NCBI GenBank assembly: GCA_017643845.1
Contig: JAEPMR010000005.1
Span: 1 to 64,000 of the forward strand
Direction of reading: 5' to 3'
Length of the DNA: 64,000 bases
Source: Marivivens sp.
GTDB lineage: Bacteria > Pseudomonadota > Alphaproteobacteria > Rhodobacterales > Rhodobacteraceae
This document shows positions 47,406 through 56,409 of this stretch, in pieces. Position numbers and translations under genes: made by a program. Every line of letters starts with the position of its first letter. Position 1 is the stretch's first letter. The notes beneath the pieces are model-generated. The model worked only from the letters and a program-made list of their open reading frames with translations. It ran no database searches and had not been told where the DNA came from.

Positions 47406-48404
47406 TTACTGAACGGGCGGCCTCAGCGTCGCCCGCTCGACCACTTCGCAGCTGAAAAGCCGCGCTTCGGGTGGCCGCTCCGGATCGTCCAGCAGCAGCC
47501 CTAGTTGAGCGATAGCCGCCTCCACGATCTGTTTCACCGGTTGCCGGATCGTCGTCAGGTCGATGCCGTTCCAGCCCGCCATTTCCATATCGTTCACCCC
47601 AAGAAGGCCAATATCCTCCGGCACGCGCAAACCGCTGTCCCTAAGTGCCGAGAGCGCGCCAATCGAGATCACATCATCACCGCAAAAATACGCTTCCGCC
47701 GGTGTGTGCTGTAACAGTGACAGCATCGCCGCCCGCCCCGCCGCAAAGCTGTAGCTGCGCGCATGCGTGGCCGTGACCTGCATGCCCTGCGCCTGTGCTT
47801 CCTGCGCGAAACCTTGCAGGCGGTCTTGGGTGGAGGTGGCGCTATCCGGCCCGCCCAAGAAACCCACCTTGCTGTAGCCACGCGCCTTCATCTCCCGCGC
47901 CGCCAGCCTGCCTGCCGCGACGTTGTTGATCCCCACCACATGCACATCGGGGTTGTCGCTGGCGCGGGCAAAGCAGTGCAGCACCGGCACGCCCGCGACC
48001 CGAAATGCCGTTGCGAATGAAGTCGGCAGCGTTGAGGACGCGACGATCACCGCGTCCACCGAATACTGCCGTAACATCCGCAGCGATTGCTCCGGGTCGG
48101 TCTCGTCCGTGAGGTTGACCAAGAGCGGCCGCAGTCCGGCCTCTTGCAGCCCACGGGTGAACAGGTCGAACACTTCGAGGAAGAACGGGTTCTTGAAGTT
48201 GTTTGAGATCAATCCGATCAGCTTTGTCCGCCCCGTGGTCAGCGAGGATGCCAGCGCATTGGGTTGATAGCCCAAGGCTTCTGCCGCCTTCATCACCTTG
48301 GCGCGGGTCTTGGGTGAAACGGAGGCTCCTTCGGTGAAGGTCCGCGACACCGCAGAGCGCGACACGCCCGCTTTCTCCGCCACTTCCTTCAATGTCACCC
48401 GCAT
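47406..48404 (-). CDS. LacI-family transcriptional regulator
   Basis: The 332-residue protein has a LacI helix-turn-helix at residues 1-50 (VTLKEVAEKAGVSRSAVSRTF, hinge helix PNALASSLTTGRT) and a sugar-binding periplasmic-protein-like domain (LIGLISNNFKNPFFLEVF through GVNDMEMAGWNG). The start at 48404 (MRVTLKE) is favoured because LacI proteins begin right before the helix-turn-helix. A dyad matching its presumed operator lies 50-64 bases upstream, and the same core sits between the two divergent sugar operons. It probably senses an inositol-like sugar or its intermediate. Confidence 0.9.
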   Translation of the reverse strand: MRVTLKEVAEKAGVSRSAVSRTFTEGASVSPKTRAKVMKAAEALGYQPNALASSLTTGRTKLIGLISNNFKNPFFLEVFDLFTRGLQEAGLRPLLVNLTDETDPEQSLRMLRQYSVDAVIVASSTLPTSFATAFRVAGVPVLHCFARASDNPDVHVVGINNVAAGRLAAREMKARGYSKVGFLGGPDSATSTQDRLQGFAQEAQAQGMQVTATHARSYSFAAGRAAMLSLLQHTPAEAYFCGDDVISIGALSALRDSGLRVPEDIGLLGVNDMEMAGWNGIDLTTIRQPVKQIVEAAIAQLGLLLDDPERPPEARLFSCEVVERATLRPPVQ

Positions 48405-48440
48405 GAAAAAGGCTCCCCATTTGCACGGAGAGCCTCTCAT

Positions 48441-48468
48441 ATTGCACAAAAAAGTGCAATCGGTTGCA
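48441..48468. promoter_or_regulatory. LacI autoregulatory operator and adjacent hairpin
   Basis: TGCAATCGGTTGCA at 48455-48468 is a near-perfect dyad (one mismatch) sharing the core of the site at 45097-45114. It overlaps an inverted repeat ATTGCAC-N6-GTGCAAT at 48441-48460. The elements lie between the end of the flavoprotein gene and the LacI start, so autoregulation is the likely use. Confidence 0.6.
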
Positions 48469-48475
48469 GGTGTTT

Positions 48476-50944
48476 CTACCCCCGCATCAACCCGCCATTC
48501 GCGTCATAGAGCGGGCCAGCCAGAACCTCGGCATCATACATCTCACCGAGGATTTCCACCTGTAGCTTCGTCCCTGCCTCGGCATGTTCCGCCGCGACAT
48601 AACCCATCGCCATGGATTTCCCGACCCTGTGCGCATAGCCGCCGGAGGAAACATAGCCCACTGCCGCGCCATCCTTCAGGATCGCTTCATCGGCGGATAC
48701 GTCGATGCCTTCCACGTCGATGGTCAGCGTCACCAGCTTGCGGGCAGGGCCTTCCGCGCGGAAGGCTTCAGTGGCTTCCTTGCCGACGAAATCCTTCTTC
48801 CAGTTGATGAACGCATCCATACCGCTCTCAACGGCGTTGAAGTCGGGGCGGAATTCCAGCGTCCACGCGCCCCAGCATTTCTCCAGCCGCATCGACATCA
48901 GCGCCCGCGCCCCATACCAGCGGTAGCCCAGATCGGTGCCTGCTTCCTCGATCGCCTCTGCCAGCCGCAGCAGGTATTGCGGCTTGCAGTAGATCTCGTA
49001 GCCCAATTCACCAGAGAAGCTGATCCGGTTCAGGATCACCGGCACGCCTGCCACGAATGTCTGCCGCAGATCGCGGAACTTGAACGCCTCGGCAGAGACA
49101 TCCTCCCGTATCAGCCGTTGCAGCAGCGCCCGCGATTTCGGGCCAGAGAGCGCAATCCCGTGCCAATCATCGCTGACGTTCCGATAGTGCACATCATCTG
49201 GCAGGTCTTTTTCAAACCACCGTCGATGCGCCTCCTGCATCGCGCCAGAGCCAAAGAGGATGAAATGATCCTCAGCCAAGCAAGCCACTGTCAGATCACC
49301 ATAGAGCCGCCCCTTCGGGGTGAGCATCGGCGTCAGGGTCAGCCGCCCGGGTTTCGGCACATAGCCCGCCAGCGTCCGGTCCAGATAGGCCCGTGCGCCC
49401 GCGCCTTTGAACTCGTGCTTGGCAAAGTTGGCGATCTCGATCCCGCCCACCGCTTCCTGCACCGCCTTCACCTCGCGTGCTACATAGTCGTGGCTGCGGT
49501 TGCGCTCAAAGGTCGGCTCCTCGTGCGCATCCTCCGGCCCGTCGGCAAACCACAGCGCGTTTTCGAGGCCAAAGCCCTGACCCATGCGCGCGCCTTTCGC
49601 CACCAGCCGATCATAAAGCGCGGTGGTTTTCTGCATCCGGCCCTTGGGTAGCGTTTCATTGGGGAAGGTCATGACAAAACGGCGCTCATAGTTTTCGGAG
49701 GATTTCACCGTCCCCCAATCCGGCGTCGCAAACTCGCCAAAGCGGGCCACATCCATCGCCCAGACGTCAATCGACGGTTCACCGTCGATCATCCATTCCG
49801 CCATGGTCAGGCCCACGCCGCCGCCTTGGCAGAAGCCCGCCATCACACCCACCGCGACCCAGTAATTCCGCATCCCCGGAACGGGGCCGATCATCGGGTT
49901 TCCGTCTGGGCCGAATGTGAACGGCCCGTTGATCATATCCTTGATCCCCGCCTCACCAATTGTCGGGATGCGCTCAAAGGACATCTCCAACCGGTCCGCG
50001 ATCCGGTCCAGATCGGGTTGTAGCAACTCATGGCCGAAATCCCAAGGCGTGCCATCCACCTTCCACGGCGTGGATTTTGGCTCATAGGTGCCCAGCAGCA
50101 TCCCCTGCCGCTCCTGCCGGAAGTAGATATTGGCCTCGTAATCAATGCCAGCGGGCAGGCGGCCTGCCTCACCCATGCTTTCCATTCGCTCCTTGATCAA
50201 CGGGATCGCCTCGGTGATCAGGTAATGATGCTCCATCGGCTGCACCGGCAGGTGAATGCCCGACATATGGCCGACCTCGCGCGCCCACAGCCCGCCGCAG
50301 TTCACCACCTGCTCGGCATTGATCACACCCTTTGGCGTGGTCAGATCCCACGATCCGTCCGGCCGCTGGGTCATCGCCGTGACGCCACAATGGGTGAAAT
50401 ATTGCGCCCCGTGGACGCGCGCTGACTTGGCAAAGGCATAGGTCGCGCCGGACGGGTCCAGATCGCCGTCCTGATCATCCCACAACGCGGCATAATAGTG
50501 CTTCGGGTCGATCAGCGGGTGCCGTTCAGCCAGTTCCTTGGGGCTGATGAATTCCTGATTGAGCCCCATATACCGCGCTTTTGAGCGTTCGCGCTTGAGG
50601 TAGTCATACCATTCCTTGGTCGAGGCCGCATAAAAACCGCCCGTCATATGCAGGCCGACGGAATGGCCCGATGTCTCCTCGATCTCTTTGTATAGGTCGA
50701 TCGTATAGCCTTGTAGGCGGCTGATGTTTGGGTCGGAGCTGATCGTGTGAATCTGCCCCGCCGCGTGCCAGCTAGAGCCGGATGTCAGCTCGTCGCGCTC
50801 CAGCAGCACCACATCCTTCCAGCCGAACTTCGCCAGATGGAACAGGATCGAACAGCCTACCACGCCGCCTCCGATCACCACGACCTTCGCGTGGGAGGGC
50901 AGCGCCTTGCCGCCAGTTTCGACTTCTTTTTGTATCTCGGGCAT
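48476..50944 (-). CDS. Dimethylglycine/sarcosine dehydrogenase-like FAD oxidoreductase with GcvT-type domain
   Basis: The 822-residue protein has an N-terminal DAO domain (VVVIGGGVVGCSILFHLA, residues 21-38). The histidine that carries covalent FAD in mammalian DMGDH is present as H60 in TSGSSWHAAGQ. A FAO_M-type middle region and C-terminal GCV_T and GCV_T_C domains (from about residue 430, with LSGPKSRALLQRL and SFSGELGYEIYC) follow. Such enzymes oxidise N-methyl groups of dimethylglycine or sarcosine and pass them to tetrahydrofolate. It lies 27 bases downstream of an MttB-family gene on the same strand. Confidence 0.88.
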   Translation of the reverse strand: MPEIQKEVETGGKALPSHAKVVVIGGGVVGCSILFHLAKFGWKDVVLLERDELTSGSSWHAAGQIHTISSDPNISRLQGYTIDLYKEIEETSGHSVGLHMTGGFYAASTKEWYDYLKRERSKARYMGLNQEFISPKELAERHPLIDPKHYYAALWDDQDGDLDPSGATYAFAKSARVHGAQYFTHCGVTAMTQRPDGSWDLTTPKGVINAEQVVNCGGLWAREVGHMSGIHLPVQPMEHHYLITEAIPLIKERMESMGEAGRLPAGIDYEANIYFRQERQGMLLGTYEPKSTPWKVDGTPWDFGHELLQPDLDRIADRLEMSFERIPTIGEAGIKDMINGPFTFGPDGNPMIGPVPGMRNYWVAVGVMAGFCQGGGVGLTMAEWMIDGEPSIDVWAMDVARFGEFATPDWGTVKSSENYERRFVMTFPNETLPKGRMQKTTALYDRLVAKGARMGQGFGLENALWFADGPEDAHEEPTFERNRSHDYVAREVKAVQEAVGGIEIANFAKHEFKGAGARAYLDRTLAGYVPKPGRLTLTPMLTPKGRLYGDLTVACLAEDHFILFGSGAMQEAHRRWFEKDLPDDVHYRNVSDDWHGIALSGPKSRALLQRLIREDVSAEAFKFRDLRQTFVAGVPVILNRISFSGELGYEIYCKPQYLLRLAEAIEEAGTDLGYRWYGARALMSMRLEKCWGAWTLEFRPDFNAVESGMDAFINWKKDFVGKEATEAFRAEGPARKLVTLTIDVEGIDVSADEAILKDGAAVGYVSSGGYAHRVGKSMAMGYVAAEHAEAGTKLQVEILGEMYDAEVLAGPLYDANGGLMRG

Positions 50945-50971
50945 CTTCTTCTCCCTCTTTGGGTTTCCGGC

Positions 50972-52492
50972 CTAGTACCAGGCTTCGGGGATCTCTTCCT
51001 TGCGCTTGGCAACAAATGCTGCCAGCGCGTCCTTGATCGCGGGGTCGATGGGCGGGGCTTCATAGCCCGCCAGCATATCCTTCCAGCGCATGTTCGCCCG
51101 CATCCGCATATCGGCGCTTCCGCCGTCCTCCCAGCTTTCCACGTTTTCGCTGTCGCTCAGCTTCGGTTCATAGAAAGCCGTTTGATAATTGCGCATGGTA
51201 TGAGCCGAGCCAAGGAAATGCCCGCCCGGGGCCACTTCGTCATAGGCATCACGCGCCATCGCCTCGTCGCTGCAATCGAGGCCTTGCGCCAGCACCTTCT
51301 GGTAGCTGCCTAGCCTGTCCGCATCCATGATCAGCTTTTCATATCCGGTGCAGAGCCCCCCCTCCAGCCAGCCCGCTGCATGCAGTACGAAATTCGCGCC
51401 CGCCAGCATGGTCGAATGCATCGAATCCGCGCTTTCATAGGCGGCCTGCGCATCCTCGATCTTTGAGGCGGTCAGTGACCCGCCGCAGCGCAAGGGCAGG
51501 CCCACCCGACGTGCGAGCTGCCCGATCGCGTAGTTCGAGACCACCGGTTCCGGCATTCCGAATGTCGGCGCCCCCGATTTCAGCGACATGGACGACAGGA
51601 AGTTCCCGAGCACAAACGGCGCGCCGGGTCGCACCAATTGTGCGAACGCACAGCAGATCATCGCTTCCGCCATCGCCTGCGCTACGCTCGCGGCGGTGGA
51701 TACCGGCCCCATCGCGCCCGAGAGGATGAACGGCACCACCACGATCCCCTGACCCCGCCCGCAATAGGCGCGGATCGCCTGCGTCACCACCTTATCCACC
51801 AACAGGGGGGAGTTGGTGTTGACGTTCCCCATGATCACACAGCGGTCCTCGAACCCCTCCGATCCGTGCAGGATTTCCGCCATCGCCACGCTGTCCTCTG
51901 CGCGGCTCATTTCCGTGATCGCGCCCAGATGCGGCTTGTCCGAGCACGTCATATGCAGGAACAGCATGTCCAGATGCCTGTGGCTCACCGGCACATCACA
52001 CGGCTCGACGATCACAAGCCCTGTGTGATGCAGGTTGGGGTGCAGGTAGGCGAGCTTTATCAGGTTTTCGAGGTCCGCCATCGTTCCATAGCGACGGCCA
52101 TTTTCCAGATCGCGCACGAAGGGCGCGCCGTAAATCGGCGCAAACACCTGATTTCCGTCCCCGATGACGACACTGCGCTCAGGGTTGCGGGCATGTTGGG
52201 TGAAATGGCTCGGCGCTTTGGCGCAAAGTGCACGCACCCATTGCGCATCCGCGCGGATCCGGTCGCCATCCGGCATGATCCCCGCTTTGCGCCAAATTTC
52301 CAGCGCTTCAGGGTCGTCACGGAAGGCGATCCCGACATTTTCCAAAATCCAGTCGACCTGCCGCTCCAGTTTCTCCACCTGTTCCGCATCAAGCGCGTCG
52401 AAGTATGGCAAGACCCGCCGGATATGCGGCGAGGACATGCTACCGTTTTGGGTTGCGGAGCGATCTCTGATCGGGCGGGCGCGTCGGGCCAT
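50972..52492 (-). CDS. MttB-superfamily (trimethylamine methyltransferase-like) protein
   Basis: The protein (506 residues from ATG 52492; an in-frame ATG at 52501 is also possible) is a TIM-barrel member of the MttB superfamily. Visible segments are WILENVGIAFRDDPEALEIW at the N-terminus, PFILSGAMGPVSTAASVAQA, and the C-terminal HAAGWLEGGLCTGYEKLIMD. The frame runs through without an internal stop, so it is the non-pyrrolysine type, whose characterised members demethylate glycine betaine and related quaternary amines onto a corrinoid protein. No corrinoid protein or activase gene is adjacent. It precedes the flavoprotein gene, so a joint demethylation role is likely. Confidence 0.83.
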   Translation of the reverse strand: MARRARPIRDRSATQNGSMSSPHIRRVLPYFDALDAEQVEKLERQVDWILENVGIAFRDDPEALEIWRKAGIMPDGDRIRADAQWVRALCAKAPSHFTQHARNPERSVVIGDGNQVFAPIYGAPFVRDLENGRRYGTMADLENLIKLAYLHPNLHHTGLVIVEPCDVPVSHRHLDMLFLHMTCSDKPHLGAITEMSRAEDSVAMAEILHGSEGFEDRCVIMGNVNTNSPLLVDKVVTQAIRAYCGRGQGIVVVPFILSGAMGPVSTAASVAQAMAEAMICCAFAQLVRPGAPFVLGNFLSSMSLKSGAPTFGMPEPVVSNYAIGQLARRVGLPLRCGGSLTASKIEDAQAAYESADSMHSTMLAGANFVLHAAGWLEGGLCTGYEKLIMDADRLGSYQKVLAQGLDCSDEAMARDAYDEVAPGGHFLGSAHTMRNYQTAFYEPKLSDSENVESWEDGGSADMRMRANMRWKDMLAGYEAPPIDPAIKDALAAFVAKRKEEIPEAWY

Positions 52493-52584
52493 GGCAGTCA
52501 TCCTGAAAAATCTCGCGCGATGGTAGCGTGGCCTTGCGGTTCTGTGACGCTTGAAAATTCCGATGATTAGGATAATCCTGAGTT

Positions 52585-53529
52585 ATGCAAGAGCTCTGGA
52601 AAATCCTGCCGTCACCGCGCCATCTCAGCGTATTCGAAGCCGCCGGTCGGCTTGGCTCCTTTACTGCTGCCGCGCAGGAGCTGAACGTCCAGCAGCCCGC
52701 CGTGAGCGCCGCGATCCGTCAGTTGGAAGAGGCGATGGGCGTTCTTCTGTTCAATCGAACGCATCGCAAAGTCACGCTGACCGATGCAGGTCGTCGCCTC
52801 CATGTCGATGTCACCCGCGCGTTCGAGGATGTGCTCCGCTCCGTGCGGCAGGTCCGGCAATATGGGCGCAGCGATCACGTCACGCTCAATGCCTCCTCCG
52901 CTTTTGCATACTACTGGATGATGCCACGCTTGCAGGAATTGCACCATGATCACCCCCAGATCGACCTGCGCCTTCAGTCCAGCGATCACGAACCAGACAT
53001 CGACAGCGAAAACATCAGCCTTGCGGTGCGGCGCGGGCAGGGGGATTGGCCCGATGTACACGCCGCCAAGATCGCCGATGAGGTGATCTTTCCCATCGCC
53101 AGCCCGCTTGTGATGGCCTCTGCGCGCAATCTCCGCACCGTGCCGAACCTCCTCCACGAGCGTCTGATCCACCTCGAAGAACCGATCCGCGAACGCCCCA
53201 CGTGGCGGCAATGGTTTGCCCATCACGACGTGCATAACCGCGAGCCGGTCGCGGGCTTGCGCCTCAATGACTATGCGTTGGTTCTGCAAGCCGCCATCGC
53301 GGGGGAGGGTTTTGCCTTCGGCTGGCAGCATGTCACCCGTGGTCTGATCCGGCAGGGTCTCCTTGCCGCACGCCCCGAATGGGCGTGGCGCACCGGCGCG
53401 GGGTTCTCTCTTGTCTGGTCGCGCGCGCGTCCGCTCATCCCACAGGCAGCCGCAGTGCGCGATTGGATCATCGCGCAGGCAAAGGTTGAAATGGAAGAGA
53501 TCGCCCGCGAAAGCGGAGCGCCTGTCTAG
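52585..53529 (+). CDS. LysR-family regulator (GcvA-like type)
   Basis: The 314-residue protein has a LysR winged helix with SPRHLSVFEAAGRLGSFTAAA and PAVSAAIRQLEEAMGVLLF (residues 10-60). The effector domain carries the WRQWF and LRLNDYALVLQAAIAGEG features of the GcvA/AmpR-like branch. It is divergent from the mttB-like/flavoprotein operon with a 90-base gap, the usual arrangement for a LysR gene controlling its neighbour. The effector may be a methylated amine; that is inference. Its 3' end overlaps the SDR gene by 4 bases. Confidence 0.88.
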   Translation: MQELWKILPSPRHLSVFEAAGRLGSFTAAAQELNVQQPAVSAAIRQLEEAMGVLLFNRTHRKVTLTDAGRRLHVDVTRAFEDVLRSVRQVRQYGRSDHVTLNASSAFAYYWMMPRLQELHHDHPQIDLRLQSSDHEPDIDSENISLAVRRGQGDWPDVHAAKIADEVIFPIASPLVMASARNLRTVPNLLHERLIHLEEPIRERPTWRQWFAHHDVHNREPVAGLRLNDYALVLQAAIAGEGFAFGWQHVTRGLIRQGLLAARPEWAWRTGAGFSLVWSRARPLIPQAAAVRDWIIAQAKVEMEEIARESGAPV

Positions 53530-54167
53530 CCCAGAATTTCCGGCAGGAGCCGCGCGGCTTCATCGCGCGGATCAGCCAACCCGTCCCGCGCTTCGCCGGG
53601 GTAGAAACGCGCCCGCACAGCGGTCGGCATCGGGTTTGGCGTCAGGATACGCACGTCCGGGCCGGTTTTCCGGCTTTCCGCCTGCCAGCTTTGTGCCAGC
53701 GCGATCTGCGCGGCTTTGCTGGTCCCATAATGGCCGAAGAATGCCTCCCCGCCTCGCGGATCATCGAAAAACACCGCTCGCCCGCTCTCTCCCAAAAGCG
53801 GCGCGGTATAGGCAATCAGGCGGGCCGTTGCTTTGACATTGGTTTCAATAGACTTGTCGAAATCCTTGTCCGCCAGATGTCCCGCAGGGGCCAAAGGTCC
53901 GGCGTGAACGGCTGTATGCACCCACAAATCCAGCTTGCCCCAACGGTCGAAAATGGAGCGGCAGAGCTGCTGCATCGCCGCTTCCAAAGTGACATCCATC
54001 GGTGCCAGTGTCGCCTGTCCTCCGGCTGCCTTGATCCGGTCGTCCAGCTCTTCAAGCGCGCCAACGGTCTTGGCAACGGCAACGATGTGGTGGGTCGGCG
54101 CAAGCGCCTCGGCGATGGCGGCACCCAGCCCGCGGCTGGCACCAGTGATCAGGGCAATCTGTGTCAT
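53526..54167 (-). CDS. Short-chain dehydrogenase/reductase-like protein with atypical active site
   Basis: The 213-residue protein has the SDR cofactor motif TGASRGLGAAIAEAL (residues 9-22) and the YxxxK pair Y147/K151 in HYGTSKAAQ. Two other hallmarks are altered: the NNAG motif reads HTAV, and the catalytic serine region reads FFDDPRGG without a serine. It may be a low-activity or non-enzymatic SDR. The gene follows purF on the minus strand after 48 bases, a neighbourhood common in Rhodobacteraceae, and overlaps the convergent LysR gene by 4 bases. Confidence 0.8.
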   Translation of the reverse strand: MTQIALITGASRGLGAAIAEALAPTHHIVAVAKTVGALEELDDRIKAAGGQATLAPMDVTLEAAMQQLCRSIFDRWGKLDLWVHTAVHAGPLAPAGHLADKDFDKSIETNVKATARLIAYTAPLLGESGRAVFFDDPRGGEAFFGHYGTSKAAQIALAQSWQAESRKTGPDVRILTPNPMPTAVRARFYPGEARDGLADPRDEAARLLPEILG

Positions 54168-54215
54168 TCTGGCGGTGTGGAGCCTCAGACGTGAAAGGTC
54201 AAGCGCGTCAGCGCG

Positions 54216-55715
54216 TCAGCCCACGGCTTTCAGCTCGAATCCTTTTTCGATCATGTCGCTCGGTGCTACAGGATATTCCCCCGAGAAACAGGCGTCACAA
54301 TAGCGCGGCGCTTTCGGGTCACGTCCGCCCGCCTCGCCCACGGCACGGTAGAGTCCGTCAAGCGAGATGAATTTCAGGCTGTTCACACCAAGATGTTTGG
54401 TCATTTCCTCTTCGCTCATTGTCGCGGCAAGGAGCTTTTCACGCTGCGGCGTGTCGACGCCGTAGAAACAGGGCCATGCGGTCGGCGGCGAGGCGATACG
54501 GAAATGTACCTCCGCCGCACCGGCATCGAGGATCATTTCCTTGATCTTGCGGCTCGTCGTGCCTCGCACCACGGAGTCATCCACAAGGATCACCCGCTTG
54601 CCACGGATCAGCGCACGGTTGACGTTCAGCTTCAGCCGCACACCCATATTGCGGATCTGCTCGGTCGGCTCGATGAAGGTCCGGCCCATGTACTGGTTGC
54701 GGATAATTCCCATCGCGTAGGGGATGCCCGATTGCAGGCTGTAGCCGATCGCCGCAGGCGTGCCGCTATCCGGCACTGGGCAGACGACATCCGCCTCCAC
54801 CGGCGCTTCTTTCGCCAGTTCACGCCCGATGTTCTCGCGGGTCTCATAGACCGAGCGCCCGCCGAGGATCGAGTCAGGGCGTGAGAAATAGACATGCTCA
54901 AAGATACAGAAACGCGATTTCTGCGGGCGGAACGGGAAATGGCTCTGCACGCCTTTTTCCGCGTTGATCACCACCATCTCGCCGGGCTCGATTTCGCGCA
55001 CGAACTCGGCACCGATGATGTCGAGCGCGCAGGTTTCAGATGCCAGCGCCCATCCGTCGCCCAGCTTGCCCAGCACCAGCGGGCGCACGCCCAGCGGGTC
55101 GCGCACGCCGATGAGTTTGGTGCGGGTCATCGCCACCACCGAAAACGCGCCTTCGACCTTGCGCAGCGCCTCTTCCATCCGGTCGGGTATATTCCGCCCC
55201 ATCGAACGCGCCATCAGGTGGATAATGCATTCGCTGTCCGAGGAGGACTGGAAAATCGAGCCGCGTTCGATCAGCTCACGGCGCAGCGCGTCCGCATTGG
55301 TGATGTTGCCATTATGCGCAATCGCCGCGCCGCCCATGGCGAACTCGCCAAAGAACGGCTGCACATCGCGGATCGCGGTCTGGCCTTTTGATCCGGCGGT
55401 GGAGTAGCGCACATGCCCTATGCCGAGGCTCCCCGGCAGGGTCTGCATCACCTCATGACTGGTAAAGTTGTCGCGCACATAGCCCATGCGCCTTGCGGAA
55501 TTGAAGCCGCTGTCGGCGTCATAGGTGACGATCCCGCCGGCTTCTTGCCCGCGGTGCTGCAGGGCATGCAGGCCGAGCGCGATAAAGTTCGCTGCGTCAG
55601 AGACACCGATTGCGCCGAAGACGCCGCATTCCTCCCTGAGTTTGTCATCGTCGAAGGGATGGGCAGGCGGCATTTGATGGGACACGAGGTCTGGCTCCGA
55701 ATCCGAATGTGACAT
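54216..55715 (-). CDS. purF: Amidophosphoribosyltransferase
   Basis: The 499-residue enzyme catalyses the first committed step of purine synthesis. The N-terminal glutaminase nucleophile is C30 in LREECGVFGAIG, implying removal of a 29-residue propeptide as in the Bacillus-type, iron-sulfur-containing class. The phosphoribosyltransferase PRPP loop is VILVDDSVVRGTTS. Other family features are GHVRYSTAGSKG and SGIPYAMGIIRNQYMG. It lies downstream of cvpA, as in Escherichia coli, and upstream of the SDR gene. Confidence 0.96.
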   Translation of the reverse strand: MSHSDSEPDLVSHQMPPAHPFDDDKLREECGVFGAIGVSDAANFIALGLHALQHRGQEAGGIVTYDADSGFNSARRMGYVRDNFTSHEVMQTLPGSLGIGHVRYSTAGSKGQTAIRDVQPFFGEFAMGGAAIAHNGNITNADALRRELIERGSIFQSSSDSECIIHLMARSMGRNIPDRMEEALRKVEGAFSVVAMTRTKLIGVRDPLGVRPLVLGKLGDGWALASETCALDIIGAEFVREIEPGEMVVINAEKGVQSHFPFRPQKSRFCIFEHVYFSRPDSILGGRSVYETRENIGRELAKEAPVEADVVCPVPDSGTPAAIGYSLQSGIPYAMGIIRNQYMGRTFIEPTEQIRNMGVRLKLNVNRALIRGKRVILVDDSVVRGTTSRKIKEMILDAGAAEVHFRIASPPTAWPCFYGVDTPQREKLLAATMSEEEMTKHLGVNSLKFISLDGLYRAVGEAGGRDPKAPRYCDACFSGEYPVAPSDMIEKGFELKAVG

Positions 55716-55836
55716 TCGCGGCCCGTATAGTCGCTCATGTGCCGAGTGTCACGAAACTATCATGATCCGAGATGCGTAATCTCTGTGCATTTCGCGCAAT
55801 TGGGATGCAACAATCGGCATCAGTCCCGTTTAAGGA

Positions 55837-56394
55837 TCAAAATGCGCTGCAAGTGCCCACGAGCTGTTCGTATTGGGTGGTGATCCACCCCAGCGCGGCT
55901 TCCGGATTCTGCTCCGCAACGCGATCCGTGAACTGCCCGAAGATCGCCGCCGCACGGCTGTCGTCGATCATCGCGAATTCCTGCGTTTCCAGAATCGTCT
56001 CATAGACGAAGAAACCGACTGCAATCAGGATCAGCCCGCGCAGCACACCAAAGAGGAAACCCGCACCCTGATCCAGTCCGCTCAGGGCGGATCTTTGCAC
56101 CAGCGATGAAAAGAGTGGTGTGAAAATCGAAAAGATCACGAGTGCGACCGCGAAAACAGCAGCAAAGGCCGCAATGATCGACAATTCGCAACTGTCTCCG
56201 ATGAATGAACCCAGCACGGGTATCTGCCGTACCAGCGGCTGCGCCAGATCAGCGTAGAGAAAGGCGACCACAGCCGCGCCACCCCAGCCGGCAATCGCCA
56301 GAAGCTCCCGCATGAAGCCGCGCGAATAGGCCAGCAGTGCCGATACGATCACTGTAACTGCGACCACACCGTCGATGATGGTGAAACCTTCCAT
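55837..56394 (-). CDS. cvpA: CvpA-family membrane protein
   Basis: The 185-residue protein has about four membrane helices (for example FTIIDGVVAVTVIVSALLAY at the start and a hydrophobic stretch near residues 65-85). It also carries GLDQGAGFLFGVLRGLILIAVG, typical of CvpA, a colicin V production/envelope protein of unclear biochemical role. Gene order radA-cvpA-purF is conserved in alphaproteobacteria. It ends 121 bases before purF and starts 15 bases after radA. Confidence 0.9.
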   Translation of the reverse strand: MEGFTIIDGVVAVTVIVSALLAYSRGFMRELLAIAGWGGAAVVAFLYADLAQPLVRQIPVLGSFIGDSCELSIIAAFAAVFAVALVIFSIFTPLFSSLVQRSALSGLDQGAGFLFGVLRGLILIAVGFFVYETILETQEFAMIDDSRAAAIFGQFTDRVAEQNPEAALGWITTQYEQLVGTCSAF

Positions 56395-56409
56395 GCCAGT
56401 CCCCTGTCC

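Noticed and set aside
48584-49651. 355-codon open frame on the plus strand
   Set aside because: Shadow of the DMGDH-like flavoprotein, which spans the whole region with coherent domains.
50972-52492. Pyrrolysine-containing MttB
   Set aside because: No in-frame amber codon occurs within the gene, so it is the non-pyrrolysine subgroup.
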